From NCBI RefSeq assembly GCF_002591975.1, contig NZ_NVQE01000012.1, positions 83,590 through 147,589 on the forward strand: a stretch of DNA of 64,000 nt, given 5' to 3'. The notes beneath the pieces were generated by a model, which did not search any database, had not been told where the DNA came from, and was given only the letters and a program-made list of their open reading frames with translations. The stretch is from Mycobacterium neglectum. GTDB lineage: Bacteria; Actinomycetota; Actinomycetes; Mycobacteriales; Mycobacteriaceae. Of this stretch, positions 43,721 to 51,459 are shown in pieces (the first letter of the stretch is position 1; each line of letters opens with the position of its first letter). Both the position numbers and the translations under genes were made by a program.

Positions 43721-44827
43721 ATGACACACACGGACTGGCTGGTGATGGAGCCCAAAGCGGGAGCTCCTGACACGCCGTTCCGAGCACGGTTGGCTGGCGC
43801 GGGTCGGCACCTGCCGACGACGCACCTGACTACCGATGAGCTGATGGCGACGACGCGGCATCGCACACACATCGACCTGGAACGGCTGACCGGCATCAGA
43901 GAGCGTCGCGTCTCGGTAGGAGATGAGGACTCCTACAGCCTCGCCACGGCAGCGGCGATGGACTGCCTGGACAAGGCGCAGGTCGACGCCTCGTCGCTCG
44001 ACGTGGTGATCAGCTGCAGCATCACGAAATTCCGGGATGGCCTCACGCAGTGGCTCGAGCCGACAATGAGCGCGGGCGTCGCGCAGGCCATCGGGGCACC
44101 GAATGCGATGACGTTCGATCTGTCGAACGCATGCGCCGGAATGCTGAGCGGGGTCACGGTCGCCAACAACTGGATTCGACAGGGATCGGTCCAACGGGCG
44201 CTGGTGGTCAGCGGCGAGTACATCTCGCAGTTGGGCCAGAACGCGGCACGACATATTCGCACCATCATGAGTAAAGAGCTCGCCTCGCTGACACTTGGCG
44301 ATGCGGGCGCCGCGCTTCTACTCGAAAGGGCTGCACCTGGATCCGCGGGGATCGAGCTCGCGGGCTTCACCACCGTCGCCCAATACAGTCGACTCTGCCT
44401 GGCATATCCCAAGGGGGATGAACCCGCTGCGCGAATGTTCACCGACGCACGTGGAATTCACCAGGCCGCTATGTCGAACACTCCAGTGTTACTACACGAA
44501 GTGCTTGACGCGGTCGGTATCTCGCTACACGACATCGATCACGTGATCACTCACCAGACATCCGCACGCGCGATCCGCAAGGGTATGGCGCGGGTTTCTG
44601 CGGCCTTCGGCGAAAGCCCCCGACACGATGCGGTGATCACTGTCGACCGGTATGGCAACACCGCGTCGACCACCCACACAGTGGCACTTGTCGAAGAACT
44701 CCAGGCGGGAAACATCCGGCCCGGTGAAACGGTCGCATTGATCGCGCTGGCCTCCGGTCTGGAGATCGGAGTCGTCCTCGTGACGCTGGACGAGAAGATG
44801 GTGAATCGCTATGGGCACCGTAATTGA
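43721..44827 (+). CDS. 3-oxoacyl-ACP synthase III family protein
   Basis: The 368-residue thiolase-fold enzyme has a full KAS III triad: C138 in DLSNACAGML, H278 in DHVITHQTSARA and N313 in DRYGNTASTTHT. It should form a Cys-bound acyl chain and condense it with a second acyl or malonyl group. The last 17 bp overlap the next gene, which encodes a degenerate relative. The shared dormancy-type promoter lies upstream. The product of the pair is unknown; FabH-like starters, OleA-type head-to-head condensation and PqsBC-like reactions are all possible. Confidence 0.85.
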   Translation: MTHTDWLVMEPKAGAPDTPFRARLAGAGRHLPTTHLTTDELMATTRHRTHIDLERLTGIRERRVSVGDEDSYSLATAAAMDCLDKAQVDASSLDVVISCSITKFRDGLTQWLEPTMSAGVAQAIGAPNAMTFDLSNACAGMLSGVTVANNWIRQGSVQRALVVSGEYISQLGQNAARHIRTIMSKELASLTLGDAGAALLLERAAPGSAGIELAGFTTVAQYSRLCLAYPKGDEPAARMFTDARGIHQAAMSNTPVLLHEVLDAVGISLHDIDHVITHQTSARAIRKGMARVSAAFGESPRHDAVITVDRYGNTASTTHTVALVEELQAGNIRPGETVALIALASGLEIGVVLVTLDEKMVNRYGHRN

Positions 44828-45680
44828 TGCCGTCGGCTGCGCGAAGGGACGATGGCGCACACGTCACAGCGCCCTTCATCTTGCGGTCGAATCAGCCGAG
44901 GATTGCCTGCGTCATGCCGGACGAACTGCGCGGGAGATCGACCTATTGATCAATGCCGGAATCTATCGCGATCGCAATTTGGCCGAGCCGGCGCTGGCCG
45001 CACTAATCCAACAGGACGTCGGCGCCAATCCCGAAGAACCACACGAAAACAGCCATGGCACTTTCTCGTTCGATATCGCGAACGGAACCTGCGGTCTCCT
45101 GACAGCGTTACAGATCGCCGACGGCTTCTTGAAGTCACACGTGATCAGGTGCGCCATGCTGGTAACCAGCGATGCCGATCCCGGACACGGAATGAGCGAG
45201 AACTTCCCGTTCGCGCCGGCTGGCGCATCACTATTGTGCACATGGTCTGACGACGACCGCGGCCTCGGACGAACATACTGGCAGAATCTCCTTGACCAAG
45301 GGGAATCCCTCGCCGCCACAGTGGGTTTGGTGGACCACCGAAATGTCCTGCGCTTCCACGAATCCTCCTCAGTTGACCAGAAATTCGCTGACGCTGCATC
45401 ACGAGCCGTTGACCGGTGCCTTCGCGATGCATCCCTGGCGATCGACGACATCGACGCAATTGTGGCAACTCCGCCCAGGCCGGAGTACCGCGCCGCACTC
45501 GCGGTCCAACTGGGTGTGCCACCGGAACGAATCACGATGGCTGACGAGGAAAGAATGCACACAGCCTCCTTGGCTTCTGCCTTCAATGACGCGGCCACGG
45601 CCGTTGGGGCGCCCGGATTGGTTCTCATCGTCGCAGCCGGTGCCGGCGTGACCGCCGACGCAGCACTGTACCGGTTGTGA
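44811..45680 (+). CDS. KAS III-like partner with incomplete triad
   Basis: The 289-residue protein is a shortened thiolase-fold relative of its neighbour. The cysteine is kept (C94 in IANGTCGLL), but at the His position it reads DIDAIVATPPRPEY and at the Asn position ERMHTASLASAF, so His and Asn are missing. An enzyme beside a degenerate twin, translated from overlapping frames, resembles heterodimers such as KS/chain-length factor or PqsC/PqsB. I infer it forms a complex with the protein at 43721 and shapes its chain pocket. Confidence 0.75.
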   Translation: MGTVIDAVGCAKGRWRTRHSALHLAVESAEDCLRHAGRTAREIDLLINAGIYRDRNLAEPALAALIQQDVGANPEEPHENSHGTFSFDIANGTCGLLTALQIADGFLKSHVIRCAMLVTSDADPGHGMSENFPFAPAGASLLCTWSDDDRGLGRTYWQNLLDQGESLAATVGLVDHRNVLRFHESSSVDQKFADAASRAVDRCLRDASLAIDDIDAIVATPPRPEYRAALAVQLGVPPERITMADEERMHTASLASAFNDAATAVGAPGLVLIVAAGAGVTADAALYRL

Positions 45681-45692
45681 ACGTCGTGACCG

Positions 45693-45726
45693 AAGACCAA
45701 AGTCCCTCAACGTGAGGGCTTTCGCC
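45693..45726 (+). promoter_or_regulatory. Paired DosR-like boxes
   Basis: AAGACCAAAGTCCCT (45693-45707) and AGGGCTTTCGCC (45715-45726) have centres about 20 bp apart and lie 72-105 bp before the nitroreductase start. A short inverted repeat CCCTCA-ACG-TGAGGG spans the gap between them. Confidence 0.75.
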
Positions 45727-45797
45727 TACCACCAACAGCCTGCGGTTTGAAGCAGAGTAGTCAGTGTCGGAGATACAGACCTTTAGAGGTAGTCCAA

Positions 45798-46787
45798 ATG
45801 AAAGACGTAAGACCGGATTTTGCGGTGATCCAAGACGCCGTACGGTTGGCCTGCCGTGCTCCGTCGCTGCACAATAGCCAGCCATGGCGCTGGGTTGCCG
45901 AGACTTCGACACTCCATCTTTTTGCCGATTTCACGCGGGTGATGAACGCCGCTGACCCCGAAGGTCGCGAGATCTACCTCAGTTGTGGCGCCGCGCTGGA
46001 TCATCTGACCGTCGCGATGGCCGCCTTCGGGTGGGAAGCAGTCGTGCAGCGTTTTCCCGATCCCGATGATCCTCTTCACGTGGCCGCGATCACCTTCGAT
46101 TCGGCGCCGCCGGGAATGGCCGCAGACAGTCGACCGCGCGCGCTGTCGATTGGCCGACGCTATACGGATCGGAGACCCTACGAGGCTCCCGCCGATTGGG
46201 CGCGATTCGAAGTGCTACTTCGCCAGACCGTCATCCCCCACCACGTGATGTTTGACACCGTGCTCGACGATGCGCGGTCGGCCTTGGCGACGGTCTCGCG
46301 ACTTACCGCGACGATCCGGGCGAACGACCCCTCCTATGAAGCAGAACTGAATTGGTGGACCTCACCTTTCGCATCGGGGGATGGCGTGCCGCAATCGGCG
46401 TTGCTTTCAGTCGAAGCAGCTGGCCATATCGATGCAGCCCGTCATTTTCCAACCCCCTACGCCTCCCCTCGCGCCGAATACGTCGAAGTTGACCGGTCCA
46501 AAATCGTGGTCCTGTCCACCCACCACGAAGATGCCAGGTCGGACGTGTTGCGCTGCGGCGAGGCGCTATCAGCGGTCCTGCTCCGATGCACGGCGAGTGG
46601 GCTGGCGACGTGCACTCTCACCCATATGACCGAGCTAGCTCAAAGCCGTGAGATCGTCCGTGAATTGACTGGTCAACGCGGCATGCCTCAGTTGCTGATC
46701 CGGATCGGATATTCCCGGAATGTCGATGCGGTATTGGCCGCTACACCGCGCAGACCGCTGGCCGATGTGCTTGAACGACGCGCGTAG
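45798..46787 (+). CDS. Acg-type nitroreductase family protein
   Basis: The 329-residue protein matches the Acg/Rv3131 group of split nitroreductase-fold proteins: CRAPSLHNSQPWRW near residue 20, LSCGAALDHLTVAM, GRRYTDRRPY and a late MPQLLIRIGYS. In M. tuberculosis three such genes belong to the DosR regulon; the group has an altered flavin site and has been proposed to sequester flavin. The ATG at 45798 follows AGAGGTAG and is preferred over 45747. Paired DosR-like boxes lie upstream. Confidence 0.87.
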   Translation: MKDVRPDFAVIQDAVRLACRAPSLHNSQPWRWVAETSTLHLFADFTRVMNAADPEGREIYLSCGAALDHLTVAMAAFGWEAVVQRFPDPDDPLHVAAITFDSAPPGMAADSRPRALSIGRRYTDRRPYEAPADWARFEVLLRQTVIPHHVMFDTVLDDARSALATVSRLTATIRANDPSYEAELNWWTSPFASGDGVPQSALLSVEAAGHIDAARHFPTPYASPRAEYVEVDRSKIVVLSTHHEDARSDVLRCGEALSAVLLRCTASGLATCTLTHMTELAQSREIVRELTGQRGMPQLLIRIGYSRNVDAVLAATPRRPLADVLERRA

Positions 46788-46898
46788 GTTGCCTCTTCAA
46801 CATCGCTGAGAAGCACGATATTTCGGCCCTTCAGCTTACGAGTTGTCCGTACAGAAGTGTCGCGGGTCGACGGGTACGGCGAAACGTCGATCAGATCA

Positions 46899-46913
46899 GG
46901 GACTAGCGACCCT
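46899..46913 (+). promoter_or_regulatory. DosR-like box
   Basis: GGGACTAGCGACCCT fits the DosR pattern GGGACT-N3-GNCCC closely. It is 36 bp upstream of the SRPBCC gene start. A weaker possible partner (GGCGAAACGTCGATC) is centred about 20 bp before it. Confidence 0.65.
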
Positions 46914-46948
46914 AGCTGTGTCGCAGGCGGCAGTGCATCGTGTAGTTC

Positions 46949-47623
46949 ATGGTTACGAGCGGACTGCGGCTCGCTGGCGCGATGGCGATTCTTTATGCGG
47001 CGCGACGGTTTTACCGCAATTGGGGCACGACGAAGCAAGAATGCGGAATGTATCTCGTCGGCGACGAGACCGGCTACGGGCCTGGTGTGCAAAGCACTGA
47101 AGCGGTGTCGATTGATGCCCCGGCCGGCACGGTGTGGCCGTGGCTGGTTCAGATGGGCCAAGACCGGGGCGGGCTGTACACGTATGAGAAATTCGAGAAC
47201 CTCGTCGGGTTGCGGTATGTCAACGCCGACCGAGTTCATCCAGAATGGCAGCACCTCGCGCCGGGTGACACCGTCCGGTTTGTTCCGTTGGGCTGGATGG
47301 GATTACGCGACGGCATCGTATTCGAGGTGGTCGAAGTCGCCGATCAGCAGTCCATCGTGCTACGCGCCTTTACGGGTCGCAAATGGAACGTGGTGTGGTC
47401 GTTCCACCTCGTTCCACGCGGGCGTGATCGCTGCCGGCTTCTCATCCGCGTGCGGACAAAGCTGCGTCAACCAGGCCAGGCGCTGGTCACCGAACTTGTT
47501 GAACCGGCCAGGGCGTTGATGACGCGGGGCATGTTGCTCGGCATCAAGCGCAGGGCCCAACAACAATTCCAGGCCGAGGCATCGGCGGCGCGGGCGAGCG
47601 AAGACCTACACCGCGTTGTCTAG
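46949..47623 (+). CDS. SRPBCC family protein
   Basis: The 224-residue protein has a short N-terminal hydrophobic part, STEAVSIDAPAGTVWPWLVQMGQDRGGLYTYEKFENLVG, and a beta-rich C-terminal half with WSFHLVPRGRDRCRLLIRVR, fitting the SRPBCC/START ligand-binding fold. It is related to the protein at 33144 over the VWPWLVQ region. A strong DosR-like box precedes it. The ligand is unknown. Confidence 0.78.
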   Translation: MVTSGLRLAGAMAILYAARRFYRNWGTTKQECGMYLVGDETGYGPGVQSTEAVSIDAPAGTVWPWLVQMGQDRGGLYTYEKFENLVGLRYVNADRVHPEWQHLAPGDTVRFVPLGWMGLRDGIVFEVVEVADQQSIVLRAFTGRKWNVVWSFHLVPRGRDRCRLLIRVRTKLRQPGQALVTELVEPARALMTRGMLLGIKRRAQQQFQAEASAARASEDLHRVV

Positions 47624-47641
47624 TAGGCGTAGGAGCGCCGA

Positions 47642-48076
47642 CTAAGCGATCGTGAAGTCGCGATCCGGCTCAGATCCGAAGGCGAATCGCCGGCCGGTGA
47701 CGCTCACCGGCCGGATGCGCACATAGTGCTGCTTGACTGTAGCCGTCCACGGGAGTAGCTGTGCCCGCTCGGCTTCGTCGATCTCGGCGTCGGTACGCAT
47801 CGATCGTGCTATTCCCTTGACGATCACACTCCAGCCGTCCAGGGCATCATGGTCATCGACCTCGAACAGCACATTGTTGTTGATCGCCGAGCTGACCAGC
47901 TTGGTGCCCTCCGCCGTGCGGAACAACACCGTTTTGTGCTGGACGACGAAGTTGACGGGAAAAATGTCCGGTTGACCGTCGACGCTCGTGACAAGCCGTC
48001 CCAGCGAGGCACTAGACATGAGGCTCCAGCATTCGGTCTCCGGCAGGATGGAGATCGGTTGAGTCGGTGTGGTCAT
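47642..48076 (-). CDS. Pyridoxamine 5'-phosphate oxidase-like flavoprotein
   Basis: The 144-residue split-barrel protein contains LPETECWSLMSSASLGRLVTSVDGQPDIFPVNF and TAEGTKLVSSAINN, typical of small PNPOx-fold proteins that bind F420 or FMN. Relatives such as Rv3129 belong to the DosR regulon of M. tuberculosis. ATG at 48076 is chosen over 48130 because the region between them and just upstream carries two strong DosR-like boxes and lacks family similarity. Confidence 0.85.
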   Translation of the reverse strand: MTTPTQPISILPETECWSLMSSASLGRLVTSVDGQPDIFPVNFVVQHKTVLFRTAEGTKLVSSAINNNVLFEVDDHDALDGWSVIVKGIARSMRTDAEIDEAERAQLLPWTATVKQHYVRIRPVSVTGRRFAFGSEPDRDFTIA

Positions 48077-48113
48077 GGCCGCAACGCTACCGAACGCCGC
48101 TGCCCGAGAATGC

Positions 48114-48146
48114 GGCCAAAAGTCCCACAATTCAGGACCAAGGGCC
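48114..48146 (-). promoter_or_regulatory. Paired DosR-like boxes
   Basis: GGCCAAAAGTCCC (48114-48126) and AGGACCAAGGGCC (48134-48146) have centres 20 bp apart and lie 38-70 bp upstream of the PNPOx-like gene. Both match the DosR core on the minus strand (GGGACTTTTGGCC and GGCCCTTGGTCCT). Confidence 0.8.
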
Positions 48147-48175
48147 GTGCATCCGGTCGTTTGCCGCGCGACCCA

Positions 48176-48643
48176 CTAAGGTCGCTTCGCTCGTGTCAAA
48201 GAAAAATGAGTTGTCGCATAATCCAGGTTCTGCTTCGCCGCATGCGTCAAACCCGTTTCGAGTCCGAACTCATATCCTCGGATCGCGAGCACGTGCACGA
48301 TCGGCAGGTGCTCGAAGCACTGCTGGCAAGTCGCCATGATCGCCGGAATCGAGATGGCGTGCGACGTGAAGCTGAAGTCCATTTGCGGCGCCGCACGCTC
48401 CAGCGTGAATGATTTCACGGTGGCCTCTTTGGTGGCATCAACGAACAACACACGATCCTTATTGCTGATCAACTCGGCGTCCTCGAGCAGAAGCTGATAG
48501 CCGCGCCGCATCTCCGCGCTCGAGCAAAGGCCCTGCGCCTGAAGCCAATCGACGAACGCCCAGCCCAATCCGTCGTCCTGACGACCCACGTTGCCGATGC
48601 CATAGACGAGGCAGGAGTCGTTGTCGAAGTCGTCGAGTCTCAT
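48176..48643 (-). CDS. hoxW: Hydrogenase maturation protease
   Basis: The 155-residue protein opens with CLVYGIGNVGRQDDGLGWAFV, the nickel-binding loop of HycI/HoxW endopeptidases that clip the C-terminus of the large subunit after nickel insertion. Further D (LFVDATKE) and H (SHAIS) residues complete the site. ATG at 48643 overlaps the hoxH stop by 4 bp, so it is the last gene of the operon. The HypA-F maturation proteins are not in the window. Confidence 0.85.
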   Translation of the reverse strand: MRLDDFDNDSCLVYGIGNVGRQDDGLGWAFVDWLQAQGLCSSAEMRRGYQLLLEDAELISNKDRVLFVDATKEATVKSFTLERAAPQMDFSFTSHAISIPAIMATCQQCFEHLPIVHVLAIRGYEFGLETGLTHAAKQNLDYATTHFSLTRAKRP

Positions 48644-50112
48644 GAATCGGATGTAGAGCGGACACGTTGGTTGATCACGTTGCCCGCGGGATCGCGGACG
48701 GTGACGATCAGCGGCATCTGCCCGAAGGCATGCGTCGCACAGCTCAGACATGGATCGTATGCACGAATGCCGACCTCGATCGCGTTCATCATGGCTTCGG
48801 TGATTTCACCGCGACCCACCAGGTAGTTCTCGGCTACGGAGCGCACCGTCCGATTGATGACCTGATTGTTGTGCGTGGTGGCCACAATCAGGTTGGCGAA
48901 GGTGATGTCACCTTCTGGACCGGCGCGATAGTGATGGAGCAATGTGCCGCGAGGTGCCTCGACGACACCGACACCCTCGCCGACCCACTCGCCTGCGACG
49001 ATCAGATCGTCCTTCTGTAGATCGGGGTCGCGCAGCAACTGCTCGATCAATTCGGCGGCGTGGAGCACTTCGATGGTCCGCGCCCAATTGGTATGCAAAG
49101 TCATGTTGTTCGGTGCGCCGTTGGTATAGGCGTGGAAGCGCTCCAGCGCCTCCTGAGCGAGCGGAGTCGACAACGAGTTCGTCACGTTCATCCGCGCCAA
49201 CGGGCCCACCCGAACCGAGCCCGTCTCCCTGCCGAGCTCCTTGAGAAAGGGAAACTTCATGTAGCTCCACTCCTCGACGGCTTCAGAGAAATGGTCAAGG
49301 TAGTCGTGGTAGTCGAATTCACGGACGACGCGCTTGTTCTCGTCGACGATCCGCAGCACACCGTGGTAGTAGTCCACGTTTCCGCCGGCGTCTACCAAGG
49401 ACATGTTGAGCGCGGGGACGACGGCGAAACGGTCGACCTCGCTCCGATTCTTCTCGTGGAATTCGTGGAACAGCCGAAGACCGTCCCGTGCGTAGTCGAT
49501 CACCTCGTCGACCGACGGAAGCCCCTCCTCGCCGTTGAGCAGACGGTCACATTCGGCGCGACTCAGATTCTTATCGACCCCTCCTGGTACCGAGTTGATG
49601 CCATGCATCCTCCTGCCGAAAACGGTCTTGATGACCTCCTGGCCCCACTTGCGCAGCATGATGACCCGCCGCATCAGGGCGGGATCCGCCTCGATCAGAC
49701 CGAGCAGGTTGCGCTGCTCCGGCGCGGCGTCCATCCCGAACATCATCTCGGGTACCACCAGGTAGAAATATGCCGTGGCGTGTGACTGCAGCATCTGCGC
49801 GTAATGGCCCAGACGGCGGATCTTCTCTGCCGTCTGCGTGATTCCGGTTCCGCCTTGCCCGCCGACGCCGATCATGTCGTCGAGCACCTTGGCCCCACAC
49901 AGATGGTGGCTGACGAAACAGATCCCGCAGATGCGCTGCATCAGCATCGGCGCCTCCCAGAACGGGTGGCCCTGCACGAACTTCTCGAAACCGCGGAACT
50001 CGACGACGTGCAGCCTGGCGTCGACGATGTTGCCGTCGTCGTCGAGGTTCACGGTCACCTTGCCGTGGCCCTCGATGCGGGTGACGGGGTCGATGACGAT
50101 CTTTCTGCTCAC
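48640..50112 (-). CDS. hoxH: [NiFe] hydrogenase large subunit (group 3d type)
   Basis: The 490-residue catalytic subunit has both nickel motifs: R60-ICGIC (C62, C65) and DPCLSCATH (C455, C458). It carries a 29-residue tail after H461 that the protease should remove. It oxidises H2 or evolves it at a Ni-Fe(CN)2CO centre in the cytoplasm. With the diaphorase subunits upstream the complex is NAD-linked, like Ralstonia SH or cyanobacterial Hox. It is the fourth gene of the operon. Confidence 0.92.
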   Translation of the reverse strand: MSRKIVIDPVTRIEGHGKVTVNLDDDGNIVDARLHVVEFRGFEKFVQGHPFWEAPMLMQRICGICFVSHHLCGAKVLDDMIGVGGQGGTGITQTAEKIRRLGHYAQMLQSHATAYFYLVVPEMMFGMDAAPEQRNLLGLIEADPALMRRVIMLRKWGQEVIKTVFGRRMHGINSVPGGVDKNLSRAECDRLLNGEEGLPSVDEVIDYARDGLRLFHEFHEKNRSEVDRFAVVPALNMSLVDAGGNVDYYHGVLRIVDENKRVVREFDYHDYLDHFSEAVEEWSYMKFPFLKELGRETGSVRVGPLARMNVTNSLSTPLAQEALERFHAYTNGAPNNMTLHTNWARTIEVLHAAELIEQLLRDPDLQKDDLIVAGEWVGEGVGVVEAPRGTLLHHYRAGPEGDITFANLIVATTHNNQVINRTVRSVAENYLVGRGEITEAMMNAIEVGIRAYDPCLSCATHAFGQMPLIVTVRDPAGNVINQRVRSTSDS

Positions 50113-50128
50113 GCAAGGCCTTCCGGGA

Positions 50129-50746
50129 TCAGTCGTAATGGTTCAGCGAGCGGGGCAGCGCGACCGGGCGGCCATGGATCAGATCGTCGAGCACCGCGAA
50201 GATCGCGTCCGCGTCCGGTGGGCATCCGGGGATGAAGTAGTCCATCTGGACCACTTCGTGGCAAGGGTGGACCTTGGTGGTGATTCGGGGGATGTCGGGG
50301 TGGCAGGGGATGACGGCCGCGGCGCCGGGAACCGCGGTCGGCGAGTTGACGTACGCCTCGTCGAGACAGTCCTTCAACTCGAAGACGTTGCGCATCGCCG
50401 GGACACCACCCCACACGGCGCACGCTCCGACGGAGATCAGGATGTCGCAGTTCTCCCGGAAATGCCGCAACGTTTCGATGTTCTCCTCATTCGCCACACC
50501 CCCCTCGATGAAGCCGATCGCGCAACGTTGCGTGATTCTCTTGATGTCGGTGAGCGACGATCGGTGGATGGTGACCTTCGTCAAGAGCGAAACGATCCGC
50601 TCGTCCATGTCGAGGAACGACAACGTGCATCCCCAGCAGCCACACAAACCGATCATTGCCACGTTGATCTTGTCCTCGCGAGCCGTCGAGAGCGCCGGAT
50701 CCGTTGGTGTCGTGGGCAGTTCGTCCGATCTGATCTCCTGGGTCAC
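50129..50746 (-). CDS. hoxY: Hydrogenase small subunit
   Basis: The 205-residue protein has the proximal [4Fe-4S] cysteines in MIGLCGCWGCTLSF (C37, C40; C35 is extra), CAVWGG, and HPCHEVVQMDYFIPGCPPDADAI. It passes electrons from HoxH to HoxU. It lacks the twin-arginine signal and the second and third clusters of membrane hydrogenases, so the enzyme is cytoplasmic. Its start overlaps the hoxU stop by 4 bp. Confidence 0.9.
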   Translation of the reverse strand: MTQEIRSDELPTTPTDPALSTAREDKINVAMIGLCGCWGCTLSFLDMDERIVSLLTKVTIHRSSLTDIKRITQRCAIGFIEGGVANEENIETLRHFRENCDILISVGACAVWGGVPAMRNVFELKDCLDEAYVNSPTAVPGAAAVIPCHPDIPRITTKVHPCHEVVQMDYFIPGCPPDADAIFAVLDDLIHGRPVALPRSLNHYD

Positions 50747-51459
50747 GGCGCACCTGATTCGTCTGTCTGGTGGAGAGCCCGGTCGCGGACGGATTTCACT
50801 TCATACCTGCGTCGGCCGATCGGGACGTCGTAGCCGACGCCCTTCTCGAGGATGGCGCCGACAGGGCAGATCTCGACGGCATAGCGAACCTGCTCATCCG
50901 GCATCGCATTGGCACGGTCGGTGTCCACTTCGATACGGGACTCAGGGCCACGCTGGCTGATGCTGAAGATCTTCTGTCCCGTGGTTTCGTCGCGTACGAA
51001 TTCCACGCAGCGCTGGCAGAAGATGCAGCGGTCCCGCTCCAGCCATATCCGGTCCGAGGCGTGGTCGCGCTGTCGAACCGGGAAACGGTACGGGAAGCGT
51101 GACACCAGCATGTCCACCTCGTAGCCGACGGCCTGCAGGGTGCAACGACCGCTCTTCTCACAGCTCGGGCAATTGTGGTTGCCCTCGGTGAACAGCAGCT
51201 CTACCAATGCCTTCCGTAGGTCAGCGGTTTCCGGTTCGTTGACCTCGACCGTCATCCCGTCCGACACGCGGACCGTGCAGGCCGCGGCAACCACACCATT
51301 CACCTTGACCGAGCACACCCGGCATGTTCCGAGGCACGGCTTGCCCCTGAGGTAACACAGCGTCGGGATGTAGACACCCGCATCCGCGGCGACGTCGACC
51401 AGGGTTTCGTCCTCCTCGGTCGACACCGGGACTCCGTCGATTTCGATTCGGATACTCAT
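50743..51459 (-). CDS. hoxU: Diaphorase iron-sulfur subunit
   Basis: The 238-residue subunit has a [2Fe-2S] ferredoxin domain (C35-x10-C46-x2-C49-x11-C61), a His-Cys3 cluster (H95, C97, C100, C106) and a [4Fe-4S] motif starting C145-IFC-QRC with the distal cysteine in EICPVGA. This matches HoxU and the N-terminal part of NuoG. It wires HoxY to HoxF. ATG at 51459 overlaps the hoxF stop (ATGA); the longer frame upstream is antisense noise. Confidence 0.9.
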   Translation of the reverse strand: MSIRIEIDGVPVSTEEDETLVDVAADAGVYIPTLCYLRGKPCLGTCRVCSVKVNGVVAAACTVRVSDGMTVEVNEPETADLRKALVELLFTEGNHNCPSCEKSGRCTLQAVGYEVDMLVSRFPYRFPVRQRDHASDRIWLERDRCIFCQRCVEFVRDETTGQKIFSISQRGPESRIEVDTDRANAMPDEQVRYAVEICPVGAILEKGVGYDVPIGRRRYEVKSVRDRALHQTDESGAP

